Below are positions 61,477-64,000 of a stretch of DNA of 64,000 nt, in pieces. Source of the DNA: Streptomyces sp. NBC_00377 (GTDB lineage Bacteria; Actinomycetota; Actinomycetes; Streptomycetales; Streptomycetaceae); the NCBI RefSeq assembly GCF_036075115.1, contig NZ_CP107958.1:248001-312000 (forward strand), written 5' to 3'. Made by a program: the position numbers and the translations under genes. How positions within the stretch are numbered: the stretch's first letter is position 1; the number at the start of each line of letters is the position of its first letter. A model generated the notes under the pieces. It saw only the letters and a list, made by a program, of their open reading frames with translations. It had not been told where the DNA came from and did no database searches.

Positions 61477-62166
61477 TCAGAGGGTGTGGAGCAGGGCGAG
61501 GGTCTGCTGGAGCTCGTCCCGCAGCGCCCGTCCGGCCGCCTCGGCGTCTCCCTGCACGACGGCGTCCACCAGGACGGCGTGCCCCGTGTCGCCGTGGTTC
61601 GGATCGTCGGAGCGCAGACCGAGCAACTCGACCAGGTCGAGCAGCCGTTGCTGGAGCACCGGTTTGAACTCGGTGAACAGGCCGGTAAGTACCGGGTTGT
61701 GGGCCGCGGCGACCATGACCTGGTGCAGGGCGATGTCGGCCTCCACGAACTCGGTGTTGCCGGCGTTCGCGGCGTCACGGCGCCTGGCCAGGGCCTCGTG
61801 GAGGGCAGTGATGTCGTCCTCGGTGCGGCGCTGCGCGGCCAGCTGTGCGGCCTCCACCTCGAGGAGCATGCGGACCTCGTAGACGTCCGTGATGACCGCT
61901 TGGCGGAGCTGGGTGGACCAGTCCTCCTTGGGGCTGGTCGCGATGACGAACACACCGGATCCCTGGCGTGCCTGCACCAGTCCAGCGCCGGCCAGTGCGC
62001 GCAGGGCCTCACGGACGGTGGAGCGCCCCACGCCAAGTGACTTGGCGAGGGCGGTCTCGCCGGGGAGCTTCGTCCCCACATCCCACTCGCCGCTGGTGAT
62101 CTGCTCGCGCAGGTGTTCCGTGGCCTGCTCGACCAAGGGGGATGGCCGCAAGGCGCCTAGCGACAT
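61477..62166 (-). CDS. FadR/GntR-family transcriptional regulator
   Basis: 229 aa from the ATG at 62166, preceded by GGAAGGTG. The N-terminal winged HTH reads LREQITSGEWDVGTKLPGET, then LAKSLGVGRSTVREALRALA. The C-terminal FCD all-helical domain has Asp/His metal-ligand candidates (EADIALHQVMVAAAHNPVL; NHGDTGHAVLVDAV). Effector unknown. Divergent from leuA with a 190-bp spacer that contains the leu leader, and followed by the thioesterase gene. Confidence 0.87.
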   Translation of the reverse strand: MSLGALRPSPLVEQATEHLREQITSGEWDVGTKLPGETALAKSLGVGRSTVREALRALAGAGLVQARQGSGVFVIATSPKEDWSTQLRQAVITDVYEVRMLLEVEAAQLAAQRRTEDDITALHEALARRRDAANAGNTEFVEADIALHQVMVAAAHNPVLTGLFTEFKPVLQQRLLDLVELLGLRSDDPNHGDTGHAVLVDAVVQGDAEAAGRALRDELQQTLALLHTL

Positions 62167-62232
62167 GTGAGGTTCACCTTCCCGTACCTCTCGGGTTGTC
62201 TGAGGAGCTGAGTTGTCGTTACTGTACCTCGC

Positions 62233-62280
62233 ATGCTGCTGCACGAGCTCCTTCTCCTCGGCTGCCGCTGCGGGGCCTGA
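62233..62280 (+). CDS. leuL: leuA leader peptide (attenuator uORF)
   Basis: ATG at 62233 gives [15 protein letters not shown] and TGA: six leucines in 15 residues. It precedes leuA by 77 bp. Ribosome stalling on these Leu codons when leucyl-tRNA is scarce would control the downstream hairpins. The symbol is by analogy with other leu leaders. Confidence 0.75.
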   Translation: MLLHELLLLGCRCGA

Positions 62281-62322
62281 CACGACCGGCACCCCGCAGC
62301 GGGGTATCGGGCTGCGCCGGTC
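62267..62322 (+). promoter_or_regulatory. leuA transcription attenuator
   Basis: GCTGCGGGG (62267-62275, end of the leader) can pair perfectly with CCCCGCAGC (62292-62300). The alternative is a hairpin GACCGGC (62284-62290) with GCCGGTC (62316-62322) enclosing CCCCG-CAG-CGGGG. The two folds exclude each other, as expected for terminator versus antiterminator. Confidence 0.65.
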
Positions 62323-62357
62323 ACACGATGGCCGACTGAAAGAAGTTCAGTACACCA

Positions 62358-64000
62358 TGGCAGCTCCCTCTCAGAGCGCGGCGTTTCCCACCCTGCGCAC
62401 TCCGGCCGGTGACGTCCCGGCGGACGCGCCGCGCTGGAACCCCCAGCGTCCGAGCGCGATGCCGCACCACCGTTACCAGCCCGCTCACCAGCGGGTCGCC
62501 CTGCCCCTGACAGACCGCACCTGGCCCTCCCGCCGGATCGAGCGGGCCCCGTTGTGGGTGCCGGTCGATCTGCGCGACGGCAACCAGGCACTGGCCGAGC
62601 CGATGGACACCGAACGCAAGCGCCGGATGTTCGACCTCCTGGTCATGATGGGCTTCAAGGAGATCGAGGTCGGCTACCCGTCCGCCAGCCAGACCGACTT
62701 CGACTTCGTCCGGCACCTGGCCGACAGCGGCACCGTCCCCGACGACGTGACCATCTCCGTGTTCACCGCGGCCCGCGAAGACCTGATCGACCGGACCATC
62801 GCCTCCGTCGAAGGCCTCCCCCGCACCCTCGTACACCTCTACACCGCGACCGCGCCCACCTGGCGGAACGTGGTCCTGTCCCGCTCCCGTGACGAGGTCC
62901 ACCGGCTGATCCTGGACGCCGCCGGCCACCTTCTGCGCAGGGCCGAACAGCGGCCGGGCGCCGACATCCGGTTCGAGTTCTCCCCGGAGGTCTTCAACCT
63001 CACGGAGCCGGACTTCGTCCTGGAGGTCTGCAACAGCGTGACCGAGCTGTGGGAGGCGAGCCCCGACCGGCCGGTGATCCACAATCTGCCCGCGACCGTG
63101 GAGATCGCCACACCCAACGTGTACGCGGACCAGATCGAGTACATGGACCGCCACCTGGCCCGCCGCGACTCGGTGATCCTCTCCGTCCACCCGCACAACG
63201 ACCGCGGCACCGGTGTGGCCTGCGCCGAACTCGCCGTCATGGCGGGGGCGCAGCGCGTCGAGGGCTGCCTCTTCGGCAACGGCGAGCGCACCGGGAACGT
63301 CGACCTGGTGACCCTGGCCCTCAATCTGTACGCGCAAGGTGTGAACCCGATGGTCGACTTCTCCGACATCGACGCCGTGCGCGAGGTGGTGGAGCACTGC
63401 AACCGGCTGCCGGTCCACCCCCGCCACCCCTACGGCGGCGACCTCGTGCACACCGCCTTCTCCGGCACCCACCAGGACGCCATCGCCAAAGGCATGGCCC
63501 ATCACGCCAAGCAGGCCGCCGAGCAGGGCTTCGCCGCCGAAGAGGCGCCGTGGGCGGTGCCGTACCTGCCCATCGACCCGGGCGACATCGGCCGTACCTA
63601 CGAGGAGGTCATCCGCATCAACTCCCAGTCCGGCAAGGGAGGCATCGCCCACCTCCTGCACACCCACCACGGGCTGGACCTGCCCCAGTCGATGCGCCCG
63701 GACTTCTCCCGCACGGTGCAGCACGTCACCGACTCCACCGGCCAGGAGCTGAGCCACAAGGAGCTGTGGGAACTCTTCCGCACCACCTACATCTCCCCGG
63801 CTCTGGACGGCCCCATCGCCCTGGCCTCCTGGAACGCCACAGAACCCGCCACCGGGGAGCACCAGTTCACCTGCACCCTGCGCACCGGCGGGCAGGAGCA
63901 CTCCTGCCACGGCATCGGCAACGGACCGCTGTCCGCCCTCGCCGACGCCCTGCGCACCGTGGGCATCGCCATCGACATCCTCGGCTACACCGAGCACTCC
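62358..64000 (+). CDS. leuA: 2-isopropylmalate synthase (partial; runs off the right edge)
   Basis: 547 residues are visible from the ATG at 62358 ([20 protein letters not shown]). The catalytic TIM barrel carries [16 protein letters not shown] (the R-D-G-N-Q motif), [16 protein letters not shown], the metal-binding His pair in [13 protein letters not shown] and [19 protein letters not shown]. The C-terminal LeuA dimer/allosteric domain begins at about residue 435. The enzyme joins acetyl-CoA and 2-ketoisovalerate in leucine synthesis. It belongs to the longer class II LeuA type. Regulation by the Leu-rich leader immediately upstream is strongly suggested. Confidence 0.95.

Noticed and set aside
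62321..63997. 558-codon minus-strand frame at the right edge
   Set aside because: The complementary strand is leuA with all catalytic motifs; the minus frame is a shadow.
1..64000. CRISPR arrays, tRNA and rRNA genes
   Set aside because: No regularly spaced repeats, cloverleaf-like segments ending in CCA-type stems, or rRNA-like stretches were noticed by reading; a covariance-model scan was not possible.

Overview
This window looks like part of a Streptomyces chromosome arm or another accessory region. The evidence is very high GC, GTG and TTG starts with GGAGG-type ribosome sites, Streptomyces-type families (Imm32-like immunity protein, LamG and Rhs secreted giants, mycothiol-dependent enzyme, TerD, deazaflavin-dependent oxidoreductase, CAP protein) and a dense litter of IS remnants and truncated genes. 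No tRNA, rRNA or CRISPR array was recognised.

Layout. 1-1.4 kb holds remnants (an aldo/keto reductase with two frameshifts). 1.4-5.75 kb is a leftward hydroxyquinol operon (maleylacetate reductase, hydroxyquinol 1,2-dioxygenase, alpha/beta hydrolase, flavin monooxygenase); its first gene is cut by an IS5-family element. 5.75-11.4 kb has an intact DUF1326-DUF2182 pair among truncated genes (MFS, dapA-like, integrase-like). 11.46-23.3 kb is the largest system: a secreted LamG/DNRLRE protein (1496 aa), a 2279-aa Rhs protein ending in a HINT domain plus a ~100-aa toxin tip, and an Imm32-like immunity gene, with strong hairpin terminators. 23.4-28 kb contains a PAP2 phosphatase, mscL, a GNAT protein and a second IS5-type element joined to a TnpB fragment. 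28.3-32.5 kb has a secreted GH43 arabinofuranosidase, a collapsed nrdR and a divergent TetR/hydrolase pair with tandem operators.

33.33-36.05 kb is a notable unit: IS5-type terminal inverted repeats enclose only the tail of a transposase, and that tail is interrupted, between two 12-bp direct repeats, by a 2.5-kb cargo (TetR, an SDR-like protein lacking the catalytic Tyr/Lys, a deazaflavin-type oxidoreductase). 36.3-42.5 kb carries a phosphotransferase, a secreted subtilisin with P-domain, a dead formate-dehydrogenase-like gene, and a TerD-nuclease fusion split by an apparent CG-repeat slippage. 42.9-44.2 kb is a cluster of three CTAG-bounded MITEs around a small secreted protein. 44.7-60 kb is mostly ordinary accessory genes (mycothiol-dependent enzyme, MarR-MFS, DUF1330, CAP protein, 5'-nucleotidase, RibD-type reductase, two PAP2-type or membrane genes, PadR) with remnants of IS256, IS5, IS630, ku and a threonine-dehydratase-like gene. 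60.6-64 kb has a type II thioesterase and a FadR-type regulator divergent from leuA, which runs off the end and is preceded by a Leu-rich leader peptide and attenuator.

The best candidates for a second look are the cargo-bearing IS cassette, the TerD-nuclease gene with its (CG)4 switch-like tract, the Rhs toxin tip with its immunity gene, the leuA attenuator, and the recurrent CTAG signature at IS/MITE edges.
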